From an uncultured Bacteroidales bacterium (lineage in GTDB: Bacteria; Bacteroidota; Bacteroidia; Bacteroidales; F082), in the NCBI GenBank assembly GCA_905234645.1, contig CAJOIS010000015.1, positions 1-59,807 of the forward strand: a stretch of DNA of 59,807 nt. Reading direction: 5' to 3'. A model generated the notes under the pieces. It was not told the DNA's origin. It made no database searches and saw only the letters and a program-made list of their open reading frames with translations. Numbering within the stretch: position 1 is the stretch's first letter; each line of letters starts with the position of its first letter. Positions 42,389-51,864 of the stretch are shown here, one piece after another. Both the position numbers and the translations under genes were made by a program.

Positions 42389-45162
42389 TCCAAATCATTT
42401 CCAAATAAGTCCATCTGCACGCCGTCGCCTTGAGGTCTCACAATTTCCATGGGCACATCAGCGGGATTAACCACTTTCTTTTCCTCGTTTTCGGGTTCTT
42501 CAGCTGCATCGGTATCATTCGACCCTTCTGCAGAATCAGGAGCCTCAGTTTCTTCCTCACTCGGCTCGGGTTGATAAGGCTCCAAGAAATTGAAACTGTC
42601 AATCTCTCTAGTCGACAAGCGTTTTCCTTTGGCCTTGTAGCTCTTGACGCCAATAAACTCCTCCACATTGACCTCGTCGTCGGGGAAGCTGTTGCCTGCC
42701 TCGCTCACCTTGTAACTTAGCAACAGGCGTGGCAGGTCATCGGTACTCATGCCCAAATACTTTGCCTCTGGATGTTCGCCGATGAAAGAGACTCGGCTGT
42801 TCAGTTTGGTCTCGGCCTCGATGGTGAAACGCTTCAAATAATGCTTCTGTGTCTCGCCTTCGATGTAGATGACGGAAAACACCTCGTCGGGGTCGAACTT
42901 TCGAATTTCCACCATGTCATCATCAAAGTGAGTGTTGAGATCGAAACCCGAAATCTTGAACTCACCGTTGCTGAAGATTTGCAGGATCTTGTCATCACCC
43001 TCGAAGGCACCAAGATGTTGTCCACGTTTGTCGGCGTTGAGACGGCGCACGGTGTCATCATACCAGATGTCACGAGCATTAAGTGTGGAAACGCCTTCCC
43101 CTCCCTTCTTCACTTCCTTGACCTCGTACTTGGTGAGCAGGTTGCCCCTCGCGTCACGACCCTTCACGGCCAATTCGGCGAAGTCATAGTCGACGGTCTT
43201 CTGTTTCTTGTTGAACAGCACCAGCGTCACCTTGATGATTTCAGCCTCGCCATTAGGATTCGGCGAGAAATAACGCACTTTGGAGCCTGGCTTGCCCTGC
43301 GTAAGGTCGTATTCCTTGTCGCGGGTGATGCCTTTCACGGCAAAGCGCTTCACATAGTGCGGTGCACCGTTCTTGCCATCGCGATAGACGACATTATAGG
43401 TAGTGCGGTCGTCGTTCTTACGGAACACAGCGACGTGGATGACCTTCTGGCCCACAAAGAGTTTCGGCTGCAATTTCACCACCGAATACTTGCCATCTTC
43501 ATGGAAGACGATGATGTCGTCAATGTCGGAGCAGTCGCTCACATATTCGTAGGCTTCCTTGTTTTTCTCACGTTTCAGGCCTTCGCCTGTGCAGACGAAG
43601 CCCTCGTCCTTGTTGACATACAATTTCTCATTGTTGGCAGCCACGGCCACAGCCGAGATATTGTCGAAATTGCGGATTTCGGTCTTGCGCTCGCGACCTT
43701 CGCCATATTTCTCCTTGATATGCAAGAAATAGTCGATGGTGTAGTCCACGATGTGGTCGAGGTTGTACTTGGCCTCTTCCATCTTCTTCTCGATGTCAGC
43801 CAATTGTTCATCGGCTTTCTTGATGTCGAATCTCGAAATCTTGCGGACAGGCTTCTCGCACAGTTTCTCCACGTCTTCACGAGTTACCTCGCGTTTCAAC
43901 AGCTTGCGGTACTTGTCGAAACGACGTTCGATGCCCGTGTACATCTCGTCCCAATCCTTATATTCCTTGTTTTCCAGCTCCTTGTAAATGCCCTTCTCAA
44001 AGAAGATCTTCTCCAACGAAATCCAATGCCAGCTGTTCTCAAGTTCTTCGATGAGGATACGCAGTTCCCAACTGAGCAGTTCCATCGTACGGTCAGTGCT
44101 GAGTTTCAGGATTTCGCTCACGCCCATGAATGCCGGATGGTCGTTGACGATGACACATGCATTAGGCGATATAGACACCTCACAATCGGTGAAGGCATAA
44201 AGCGCGTCGATGGTCTGGTCGGGCGAAACGCCAGGATTCAAGTAGATAACGATTTCGCACTGCTCGGCGGTGTTATCGTCGATTTTCTTGATCTTGATCT
44301 TGCCCTTGTCGTTGCACTTCACGATGCTCTCAATGAGACTGCCCGTGGTGGTGCCGTATGGGATCTCGCTGATGACCAGCGTCTTCTTGTCAGGTTGGCT
44401 GATTTTCGCACGGATGCGCACCTTGCCGCCACGCAGGCCATCGTTGTAGTTGGTCACGTCCATCATGCCGCCCGTCGGGAAGTCGGGGTAGAGCGTGAAT
44501 GGCTCGTCGCGCAAATAAGCGATGGAGGCATCAATGAGCTCATTGAAATTATGCGGCAGGAACTTGGAGGCCAGACCCACGGCGATGCCTTCGGTGCCTT
44601 GTGCCAGCAGCAGCGGGAACTTCACCGGCAACGAGATAGGCTCAGCGTTGCGGTTGTCGTATGAACGGGTCCAGTCTGTGGTCTTATGGTTGAAAACGAC
44701 CTCTTTGGCGAACTTCGAGAGGCGCGCCTCGATATAACGCGGGGCAGCGGCATCGTCGCCAGTGAGGATGTTACCGAAATTACCTTGCGTGTCGATGAGC
44801 AGGTCTTTTTGGGCAAGTTGCACGAGGGCATCACCGATGGAGGCATCGCCGTGCGGGTGGTATTTCATCGTGTTACCCACAATGTTGGCCACCTTGTTGA
44901 AACGTCCGTCGTCAAGTTCGTCCATAGAATGCAGGATGCGACGCTGCACAGGCTTTAGGCCGTCCTCGATGGCGGGCACGGCACGTTCGAGGATGACATA
45001 AGAGGCATAGTCGAGAAACCAGTTCTCGAACATTCCCTTCAGCGGTATGACATGGTATTCATCCTCTTGCTCTTGAGCCTGAGCATCTTCCACGCCCTCT
45101 ATAGGCTCATCCATCGGCTGCTCGTCCAAGGGTTCGTTTTCCGTCTTGTCTTCGATATCCAT
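42385..45162 (-). CDS. parC: DNA topoisomerase IV subunit A
   Basis: The 925-residue protein is a type IIA topoisomerase A subunit. The N-terminal winged-helix region has YASYVILERAVPAIEDGLKP and VQRRILHSMDEL, the DNA-gate segment is NTMKYHPHGDASIGDALVQL, and the catalytic Tyr143 is in AAPRYIEARLSK. The C-terminal beta-pinwheel region is shorter and less regular than in GyrA and lacks a clear GyrA box, favouring ParC. The first 36 residues and last 60 are acidic extensions. It decatenates daughter chromosomes. It has its own minus-strand promoter at 45182-45209 and is coupled to a downstream lipoprotein. The parE gene is not in this window. Confidence 0.93.
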   Translation of the reverse strand: MDIEDKTENEPLDEQPMDEPIEGVEDAQAQEQEDEYHVIPLKGMFENWFLDYASYVILERAVPAIEDGLKPVQRRILHSMDELDDGRFNKVANIVGNTMKYHPHGDASIGDALVQLAQKDLLIDTQGNFGNILTGDDAAAPRYIEARLSKFAKEVVFNHKTTDWTRSYDNRNAEPISLPVKFPLLLAQGTEGIAVGLASKFLPHNFNELIDASIAYLRDEPFTLYPDFPTGGMMDVTNYNDGLRGGKVRIRAKISQPDKKTLVISEIPYGTTTGSLIESIVKCNDKGKIKIKKIDDNTAEQCEIVIYLNPGVSPDQTIDALYAFTDCEVSISPNACVIVNDHPAFMGVSEILKLSTDRTMELLSWELRILIEELENSWHWISLEKIFFEKGIYKELENKEYKDWDEMYTGIERRFDKYRKLLKREVTREDVEKLCEKPVRKISRFDIKKADEQLADIEKKMEEAKYNLDHIVDYTIDYFLHIKEKYGEGRERKTEIRNFDNISAVAVAANNEKLYVNKDEGFVCTGEGLKREKNKEAYEYVSDCSDIDDIIVFHEDGKYSVVKLQPKLFVGQKVIHVAVFRKNDDRTTYNVVYRDGKNGAPHYVKRFAVKGITRDKEYDLTQGKPGSKVRYFSPNPNGEAEIIKVTLVLFNKKQKTVDYDFAELAVKGRDARGNLLTKYEVKEVKKGGEGVSTLNARDIWYDDTVRRLNADKRGQHLGAFEGDDKILQIFSNGEFKISGFDLNTHFDDDMVEIRKFDPDEVFSVIYIEGETQKHYLKRFTIEAETKLNSRVSFIGEHPEAKYLGMSTDDLPRLLLSYKVSEAGNSFPDDEVNVEEFIGVKSYKAKGKRLSTREIDSFNFLEPYQPEPSEEETEAPDSAEGSNDTDAAEEPENEEKKVVNPADVPMEIVRPQGDGVQMDLFGNDLE

Positions 45163-45181
45163 AAGATTTTTCTAATGGGTG

Positions 45182-45209
45182 CAAAGGTAAGAAAAAAATC
45201 ACTTCCAAA
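45182..45209 (-). promoter_or_regulatory. Candidate promoter for parC
   Basis: On the minus strand TTTG (45209-45206), 16-base gap and TACCTTTG (45189-45182). It overlaps the 3' end of the preceding BatA-domain gene. The spacing is short. Confidence 0.45.
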
Positions 45210-47223
45210 AACGCAGCACTAAAATTTCTCCCAGTAATGCCAGCAAAGCAATAAGTGCGAACCATTTCCACAGCGAGGATTGGTGCACCATGGCCTCAAC
45301 GAGATCGGCGGTTGCAAAATCGGAGGTATCGAAAACGGCGGCCACGTTGAGTCCAGCTTTCTTGAACTGCGGCTCAATGTCGTCACGATCGGCAAAGACC
45401 ATCTTCGACTCCACACGGCTCTCGTTCCAGGCCATGACACGATTTATGGTGTCATTCACCAGCAGGTTGTAGAATCCTGCTGCCGGCAGGTTATCGTTCA
45501 GATAGAGATACACCTTACCGTTGCGCACCTCGGAAGCAGGCATCATTTCAAAGCTGCGGTCTTCGTTGGCAAAGAGGAACTGACGGTCACCTTCAAGTCT
45601 CATATCGTTCAGCACCAACATCTTATCCTTTCCAATGGTATAGGACAAACGCCCCATTTTGCCGCCCATAAAGGCCGCTTTGACCATCGTCGGAACGAAA
45701 ATGGCATTGTCAGCCAAGTCACTCCATTGGGAACTGAGCGCCGTGGCCATCACGAAGGTCTGCCCCTTCCCCACTGTCTCCGACAGCAACAGCGGATCGC
45801 TATTTTTCAACGTCAGCAAAGGCGTGGGAATGCCATTGGAACGCAGACGGATATGACGTTTCACCTTGGGCAAATCGGGATGCTGCGGCATGTCGAGGAT
45901 CATATCGCTGAAGAAGGCATGCTGCATGGCCAGGTCCTCCACCGCCGTGCTGTTGGTGTCAGCCTCAACCAAAGTCAGCCCCAACCTTTGATACAGATAG
46001 CCATTGCTCTTCGGGTCGTCAACCGACGGAAACACCATCAAGCTGGCACCTTCGGAGACGGCATCCAATAAAGTCTGCTGCAAGGTTTCGTTCAGCTTCG
46101 CCGTCTCGTTGACAATGAGCAACTGCGCCTGGGCAATCGCACCCAAATCGAAACGAGATGGCTCCATCAAGATATAACGGAACTGCTCGTCGTCTTCGAA
46201 TATTAAAGCGCAGTTGGATTTTTCTGTACCCAACTCCACCACCGAGAGGCTGGGCTTTACGCTCAGCACAAAGTTGTAGTTGTCGTCAAAGATAATAGGA
46301 TGGTCCATCAGCGAGACACTGCATTTCTGCTCGCCGTTGCGCTCCACCACGAACTGCATGGTAAGCTCCGCCGTGCCGTTTTTCTCCAAGTCGACGGTTG
46401 TGGAAGCCGCCATATTGCCATTCATCGTGAAGTTGACAGGTAAACCCTTTACTTCCTTGTCGCCTTGGTTGACGACGCGCACCATCAGATCGTTGGTCAG
46501 GCCGGTCTGAACGATTGGCGACGCCAGCCACACCGAGTCGATGTAAAGGTTGGTTTTGAACTCAGGCATCATCGGGACGACGATCACCTGCATCGTCGTG
46601 TCGGCCTTAGCCGCCGTCAAGTCGAAGGTGTTCGTCTGGAAATCGGAATACACGAACAAGGTCGAAGTCTCAAAGCCATGCTGTTTGCCCAGCATCTCGA
46701 AACGGTCAATGACCTCTCCCATGGAAGCGGGAGCGCCATCGGGGTTCATGCAATCAAGCTGGTCTAGCATCTCCTCCTGATTCATCGGGTATTCATTCTG
46801 GATCTCGAAGCTGTTGGTCATCAGCAGGTAACGGCTCGACGGACTGAGTTGGTGCACCAAGTCGCGCGCCGACTGACGTGCATCTTCAAGCATGGTCGTC
46901 CGCTGCGACTGTCCTTTCATGCTCATCGAGTTATCGATATAGATGCCGATGAGGTTACTCTCCGTATTGACATTCAGCTGTTTCTCGGGTTTGTATGGGA
47001 AAGCAAAAGCCAGCACCAAAGCCGCGATGAAGAGACAGCGTAACAAAAGGGTGACCAGATATTTCAGTTTCCTAGTCTTGGCGTTTTCCTGCTGTATGCT
47101 CCGCAACATGGCGGTGTTGCTGAAATACACCAGCTTATGCCGCCTGAAATTAAACAGGTGGATGAGGATTGGAATTGCCAAGGCAAGCAACCCCCACAAC
47201 ATGGATGGATACAAGAACTGCAT
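45199..47223 (-). CDS. BatA-domain protein with VWA-like region (674 aa)
   Basis: The N-terminus has two close membrane helices (MLWGLLALAIPILIHLFNFR and LLLRCLFIAALVLAFAFPYK), the BatA double-membrane module. A von Willebrand A-like domain follows with GIYIDNSMSMKGQSQR as a MIDAS-type DxSxS motif, and a last membrane helix occupies residues 655-674. Between are Ig-like and unknown beta-rich parts that face the periplasm. In Bacteroidetes such proteins belong to the aerotolerance (Bat) type or to related protein-binding scaffolds; the exact role here is unknown. The gene lies 36 bases before parC and 32 bases after the 47256 barrel gene. Confidence 0.85.
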   Translation of the reverse strand: MQFLYPSMLWGLLALAIPILIHLFNFRRHKLVYFSNTAMLRSIQQENAKTRKLKYLVTLLLRCLFIAALVLAFAFPYKPEKQLNVNTESNLIGIYIDNSMSMKGQSQRTTMLEDARQSARDLVHQLSPSSRYLLMTNSFEIQNEYPMNQEEMLDQLDCMNPDGAPASMGEVIDRFEMLGKQHGFETSTLFVYSDFQTNTFDLTAAKADTTMQVIVVPMMPEFKTNLYIDSVWLASPIVQTGLTNDLMVRVVNQGDKEVKGLPVNFTMNGNMAASTTVDLEKNGTAELTMQFVVERNGEQKCSVSLMDHPIIFDDNYNFVLSVKPSLSVVELGTEKSNCALIFEDDEQFRYILMEPSRFDLGAIAQAQLLIVNETAKLNETLQQTLLDAVSEGASLMVFPSVDDPKSNGYLYQRLGLTLVEADTNSTAVEDLAMQHAFFSDMILDMPQHPDLPKVKRHIRLRSNGIPTPLLTLKNSDPLLLSETVGKGQTFVMATALSSQWSDLADNAIFVPTMVKAAFMGGKMGRLSYTIGKDKMLVLNDMRLEGDRQFLFANEDRSFEMMPASEVRNGKVYLYLNDNLPAAGFYNLLVNDTINRVMAWNESRVESKMVFADRDDIEPQFKKAGLNVAAVFDTSDFATADLVEAMVHQSSLWKWFALIALLALLGEILVLRFWK

Positions 47224-47255
47224 GGTTTAATCTTGTTGAATCATCAGCGATTCCT

Positions 47256-48059
47256 TTAGAAGCCGAAGAACTGTCTGCCATTGCCACGACGACGATAGCG
47301 GTCATGAGAGAATGTTCGGCAAGCATCATCCTCACGGGCTTTCAGCGGGATGCCGATACTAAGACACACCTCTATGCCTTGCGGCAAACGTCTTCCCGTA
47401 AGATTGTATGCATTCACATTGACAGCCATAGCTGTTTCTTCTCTTTCTGGTCTCGTATAAGTGTCGAGGAGGCCCTGATGATAGGTGGCGCTGAGTTTCA
47501 ACAACATATCACAACCGCCGATGGTCACCAAGCTACGAACGCCTAAACCAGCAAAAGCACCAGCGTGAAATTTGCCGAAGTTGGCATCGCCCACATAGAT
47601 GGTCGTGTCAAGAGAAGCAGGATCCGTTCTATCCATATGAATCGTACCGCCAAGACGCATCCCTGCCTCAGCACCGAGCGTGGCATAAGGCTGCAGATAA
47701 GGCTTAATAGGGATACGGAACTCTAAAGGCAGGCGAAAATCAACAAACGAGACTGCAAGGTTATAATGCACCTGCATGCCGGAAATATGCTCGTAGGTAA
47801 TGTCTGTGCCACGCTGCACATAATCAAACTCAGGAACAACGGCCACAATGCTACCCAGGGGGATGTCGACAAACACGCCTCCCGTCGGCTTAAACTGAAG
47901 CGCTTGGGGAAGGCTGCTCACATAAGTGTTGTTGAGATACATCATCCTAGGCAAAATAACGCCTCCCTTGACGCCAATAGAAATCGCATCATCGGTCTGG
48001 GCCATGGCACCCATACCGAACAAAACCAAAAAAGATGCTATCAATATGCTTTTCTTCAT
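47256..48059 (-). CDS. Outer-membrane beta-barrel protein (267 aa)
   Basis: A signal peptide ends at GAMAQ (residue 21). The rest is typical of the PorT-like or OmpA-type small barrels of Bacteroidetes: alternating strands such as DAISIGVKGGVILPRMMYLN, GGVFVDIPLGSIVAVVPEFD, AYLQPYATLGAEAG-like (YLQPYATLGAEAGMRLGG) and a repeated Gly-aromatic pattern. The last 20 residues (REDDACRTFSHDRYRRRGNG then RQFFGF) are a basic tail outside the barrel. It lies between a lipoprotein and the BatA-domain gene in the same direction, so the three are probably co-transcribed and envelope-related. Confidence 0.78.
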   Translation of the reverse strand: MKKSILIASFLVLFGMGAMAQTDDAISIGVKGGVILPRMMYLNNTYVSSLPQALQFKPTGGVFVDIPLGSIVAVVPEFDYVQRGTDITYEHISGMQVHYNLAVSFVDFRLPLEFRIPIKPYLQPYATLGAEAGMRLGGTIHMDRTDPASLDTTIYVGDANFGKFHAGAFAGLGVRSLVTIGGCDMLLKLSATYHQGLLDTYTRPEREETAMAVNVNAYNLTGRRLPQGIEVCLSIGIPLKAREDDACRTFSHDRYRRRGNGRQFFGF

Positions 48060-48085
48060 GACTCAAAACAAAATTTACATCTACA

Positions 48086-48736
48086 TTACCATTCAAAATT
48101 CTCGGCCAAACCGTTACCATCACGATAGACGAAGAACGACCCAGGCGAATACTGGCCCAAAACGCCTTGTGAATTGTCTTCTGCTTCCATGATAACAGAA
48201 GCAATCTTGAAATTGGAAAGGCCATTTGAGCTGGTAGTACCTTTCATGATGATGCCACGCTTTACCCTCACATGGAACGACTGTTCACCAAAGGGCACAT
48301 CGTATGATTTATCCTCTACGAAATACACGGTAAAGTCCTCATTGTGACCCATGACGAAAACCGTATCTGTCAATTGTTCAGTGGCTTCATTCAGATCCAT
48401 GGTGACCACACCGTTGTGCTGTTCCGAGAACTTCAGATAAACATTGGGTTCGATGACAGTCAATGGCCAGCCCTCCACATTTGTGCTGACACGCTGTTTG
48501 GGGTCAACCACATAGGAGCCTTCGATCTTTGGAGGAACAGGACCTTCTGGGATGGATCCAAAAACACCGTCGAAGACAGGCTTCAAAGTGTCGGGGATCA
48601 CAGTCAGGATGTCATCAATATAAAGCTCCTCTCCAATCAACACGATGGTAGTGTCATCGTTCTTTGTACAAGATGACAGGAGAAAAGCCCCCAATAGGAC
48701 AAGGACAACAAGCCTGATTCTTCGTTTGTCTTTCAT
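48086..48736 (-). CDS. Lipoprotein of unknown function (216 aa)
   Basis: The lipobox LLSSC puts the lipidated Cys at residue 23. The mature protein is acidic, beta-rich and has no repeated elements; GVVTMDLNEATEQLTDTVFV and VPFGEQSFHVRVKRGIIMKG are representative. I do not recognise a family; it could be a calycin-like or lipocalin-type lipoprotein judging by strand pattern, but that is weak. It lies 26 bases before the barrel gene and 13 bases after the large T9SS gene in the same direction, so it may share a transcript with both. Confidence 0.78.
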   Translation of the reverse strand: MKDKRRIRLVVLVLLGAFLLSSCTKNDDTTIVLIGEELYIDDILTVIPDTLKPVFDGVFGSIPEGPVPPKIEGSYVVDPKQRVSTNVEGWPLTVIEPNVYLKFSEQHNGVVTMDLNEATEQLTDTVFVMGHNEDFTVYFVEDKSYDVPFGEQSFHVRVKRGIIMKGTTSSNGLSNFKIASVIMEAEDNSQGVLGQYSPGSFFVYRDGNGLAENFEW

Positions 48737-48749
48737 TTTTCTATCTTTC

Positions 48750-51700
48750 TTATCTACTAATTATCACCTTTTTAGATACCGCGCCTTCCTTACCTGTTAT
48801 TACAAACAAATAGACACCATCGGCACGGTCATGCATATCATATTGAATTGAACCGTCCAGCAGTTCGCTGTAACATGAAAAAGCATCGACAAGGTTACCC
48901 TTCATGTCATACACCCTCACACCCACTTTGCCCGAGAGCTTTTTAAGATAGAGCCTCATGATGCCATTATTGGGATTGGGGGACACCGAAAAGTCAGCAT
49001 GATTTTCATGCTGTTCATCCACCCCATAAAACGAGCATACCAACCAATACTTCCGCTCAACACCGTCTTGAGGAGCGCAACGATTGAAAGCGTATGCTTT
49101 CAACCAAACGGTATCACTCACATGATCCAACACATAGACCTTGCAGCATTTCGCTTTATCTCCATATGGCTCTAGTATCCATTGCACAGGCCCTTCAATG
49201 CTCCATGTGACAGTATCCCAAATGCATAAAGGATTGTTGTCCCATAAATGGAAATCGTATGCGTTTATTTGGAACTCCGTGGCAGTCACCACCCAATGCG
49301 GAGCGGTGTTGTCGGGGTCGACAGGCATGATTGCAGTGGGGTCAGGAGTATAGTCGAAATGAACGTTCATCGTGACAACACTGTCACAGCCAGCTTGGTT
49401 GAGATAAGTCCTATGGAAAGTGCCCGATGCAGAATAATAGAGATCATCATGATCGGTGCTGATAATCTCGTGCCCTTTAGGATCCCAGAAATACTCGTCA
49501 CAGTTTTCGTCGTCGGAGACAGTGAACTCGCTTTGTTCAACAGGGTTAAGACTGAGGTCAAGTCTGATGACGCTGTCGCAGCCATGCTCGGAATGCAATG
49601 TGTAGGTATGGATCCCCGCGGTGCTGAGCTGCTGGCCAAAGAAAGGATAGGTATCACCCTCACAGATATTGTCTGCAATGTTGGTCTCGTAGATCGGCCA
49701 AACTCCCAGATCCAAGACGATGGTACTGTCGCAGCCGTGGCTGGACTGCAGGGTTTGAGAATGGATGCCTTCGTCACTAAGTTCCTGTCCAAAGAACTGA
49801 TAGGCGTCACCTTCGCAGATATTTGCCGTAAGGTAAGACTCATAAACAGGCCACACCATCAGATTCAAGACTATGGTACTATCGCAGCCATGACTGGACT
49901 GCAAGGTGTGAGCATGGATGCCTGTATTGCTGAGTTGTTGGCCGAAGAATGAAAAGGTATCGCCTTCACAGATATTATCAGTGATATTGGTCTCATATGT
50001 TGGCCAGAAGCCCAAGTCTAGGATGATGGTGCTGTCGCATCCATTAATGGATGACATGGTATGGGTATAAATGCCGGCATCACTAAGCTGCTGTCCGAAG
50101 AAAGAATAGGTTTCGCCTTCACAAATGTTGTCAGCAGTGTTGGTCTCGTATGTTGGCCAAATCCCCAAATGCAGGACGATAAGGCTGTCAAAACCATGCT
50201 CGGACTGAAATGCTTGGGTGTACACTCCAGCGGTGCTAAGCTGCTGGCCGAAGAAAGAATAAGTGTCGCCTTCGCAAATGTTGGCTGTGATGTTGGTTGC
50301 ATAGGACGGCCAGACGCCCAAGCTCAGGATGATAGTGCTGTCGCAGCCATGAACGGTTTGCAACGTATGAGTATAGATACCAGTGGTATCAAGTTGCTGA
50401 CCAAAGAACAGATACGTGTCACCTTCGCAAATATCAGCAACGATGTTGGTTTCATAGGTCGGCCAAACACCCAAGTTCAAAATGAAGACGCTGTCGCAGC
50501 CGTGCTCCGTTTGCAAGGTATGGTCATAGACACCCGGGGTGGTGAGTTGTTGACCAAAGAAGAGATAAGTGCTGCCTTCGCAGAAGTTGTCAGTGATGCT
50601 AGTCTCGTATGTCAGCCAGTTGTCCAAATGCAGATGTATGGTACTGTCGCACCCGTATTGTGTATGAAGTGTATGGTCATACACTCCTGGAACGTGCAAA
50701 TTATCGTCGAAGAATTGATAAGTGTCGTTTTCGCAAATAGTTTGGAAGATGTCTGTTTCCACATTGGGATGAACCGTAATGGTCACTCTGACAGCCACCG
50801 TGGTTAGTCCGTCACTGATGAGGCAAGTGTAGGTGGTAGTACCAACGGCAGGCGTGGCCACGGGATCCATTGCCGATGCATCGCTAAGCGTATTGGAAGG
50901 TGTCCAGCTGAAGGAGTAGTCGCCCACACCGCCCGAAGGAATGGCATGAAGTGTGGTGGATGCGCCTTCACAAAGCTCTGTATCATCAGCAGTTGCCGTA
51001 GCGGTCAACGATTCCACCGAAACCGTGCACTGCGGAGCGCCAACCTCGACCAGTTCACAGAAGGAAATGTCATCAAGTCCGAAGTCGTTGCCGCTACCCA
51101 CCGTATTTTGGTTCAAGATGGTAATGGTAGCAGACGTGGAGGTGCCGCTATACCAAAGCTCGTAAAACTGCTCCCAGACATAAGTTTGTGGTGGAGCCGA
51201 AAAGACTTCGCCAATCTGTACGCCATTGATGCTGAACTGGAGCAAAGCCACCTCGCTAGCTTGTCCTGCCAGCGTGCAAACCCAAGTCGAAAAAGCATAG
51301 TAGGAATTCGGTTCGACCGTAATTTGCTCTGTCCAGACATTGGTTCTCGGCATCGTTGAGCCATTGACAATCATAAAATTGCCCGTCCCACCATGTCCCA
51401 ACCCATGAAAACTCTCATGGTGCAGGCTGGCATCGTAATCCACATAATAGGTGCCTTCGCCCCACAGGTTGGAATTATACTGATAAGCGGAATTAAAGCC
51501 TACGTTGCCTTGGCTGAAATCGCCATTGACGACATTCTCGGCACCTGGTGCGTAGCCATGGCAAGTATAGGTGGTTGTCACCATTGGAGACGCCACCGTG
51601 ACAGGCCCATCGGTAGTCGACAGTCCCGTAGCCGGAGACCATTGGTAATACATAGCTCCAGAAGCCGTAAGTGTAACCGACTCCCCCGGTTCAATAACCG

Positions 51701-51800
51701 CAGAAGGTGGCGTTATTACCACAGGCTGAGCCATACACAACATCGGCAGCCATAATAGCAACAACGACAGAAAAACCCTATTTCTTTTACGGCATCCCAT
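48750..51800 (-). CDS. T9SS surface protein with eight 51-residue Cys repeats (1016 aa)
   Basis: A signal peptide ends at MAQ (about residue 25). There follow an Ig/PKD-like segment, a galactose-binding-like jelly-roll domain (NGDFSQGNVGFNSAYQYN to DFGLDDISFC), a second PKD-like segment, then eight tandem 51-residue repeats (about residues 353-760) with consensus NICEGDTYSFFGQQLS and HGCDSTIVLDLGVWPTYETN. Each has two Cys, probably one disulfide. The end (VSPNPNNGIMRLYLKKLSGK to SKKVIISR) is a T9SS type A sorting domain. It should be a long surface stalk or adhesin. A TAATTTTG box lies at 51808-51815, a few bases before the start. Confidence 0.9.
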   Translation of the reverse strand: MGCRKRNRVFLSLLLLWLPMLCMAQPVVITPPSAVIEPGESVTLTASGAMYYQWSPATGLSTTDGPVTVASPMVTTTYTCHGYAPGAENVVNGDFSQGNVGFNSAYQYNSNLWGEGTYYVDYDASLHHESFHGLGHGGTGNFMIVNGSTMPRTNVWTEQITVEPNSYYAFSTWVCTLAGQASEVALLQFSINGVQIGEVFSAPPQTYVWEQFYELWYSGTSTSATITILNQNTVGSGNDFGLDDISFCELVEVGAPQCTVSVESLTATATADDTELCEGASTTLHAIPSGGVGDYSFSWTPSNTLSDASAMDPVATPAVGTTTYTCLISDGLTTVAVRVTITVHPNVETDIFQTICENDTYQFFDDNLHVPGVYDHTLHTQYGCDSTIHLHLDNWLTYETSITDNFCEGSTYLFFGQQLTTPGVYDHTLQTEHGCDSVFILNLGVWPTYETNIVADICEGDTYLFFGQQLDTTGIYTHTLQTVHGCDSTIILSLGVWPSYATNITANICEGDTYSFFGQQLSTAGVYTQAFQSEHGFDSLIVLHLGIWPTYETNTADNICEGETYSFFGQQLSDAGIYTHTMSSINGCDSTIILDLGFWPTYETNITDNICEGDTFSFFGQQLSNTGIHAHTLQSSHGCDSTIVLNLMVWPVYESYLTANICEGDAYQFFGQELSDEGIHSQTLQSSHGCDSTIVLDLGVWPIYETNIADNICEGDTYPFFGQQLSTAGIHTYTLHSEHGCDSVIRLDLSLNPVEQSEFTVSDDENCDEYFWDPKGHEIISTDHDDLYYSASGTFHRTYLNQAGCDSVVTMNVHFDYTPDPTAIMPVDPDNTAPHWVVTATEFQINAYDFHLWDNNPLCIWDTVTWSIEGPVQWILEPYGDKAKCCKVYVLDHVSDTVWLKAYAFNRCAPQDGVERKYWLVCSFYGVDEQHENHADFSVSPNPNNGIMRLYLKKLSGKVGVRVYDMKGNLVDAFSCYSELLDGSIQYDMHDRADGVYLFVITGKEGAVSKKVIISR
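49521..50744 (-). repeat. Eight tandem 153-bp coding repeats
   Basis: The first Cys codons of successive units (50735, 50582 and so on to 49664) are exactly 153 bases apart. Units have diverged but no indels disturb the period. In the fourth unit the second Cys is Phe (HGFDSL). Confidence 0.92.
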
Positions 51801-51807
51801 TAGACCG

Positions 51808-51815
51808 CAAAATTA
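51808..51815 (-). promoter_or_regulatory. -7 box for the 1016-residue T9SS gene
   Basis: TAATTTTG on the minus strand, 8 bases before ATG 51800. No -33 box at proper spacing. Confidence 0.4.
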
Positions 51816-51864
51816 TGAAATAATACAATCGCTTCCGTTCTTTTAACCAAATTATTTGACCCAA

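Noticed and set aside
42772..44664. 630-codon plus-strand open frame
   Set aside because: It is antisense to parC with no recognisable motif; a shadow of the coding strand.
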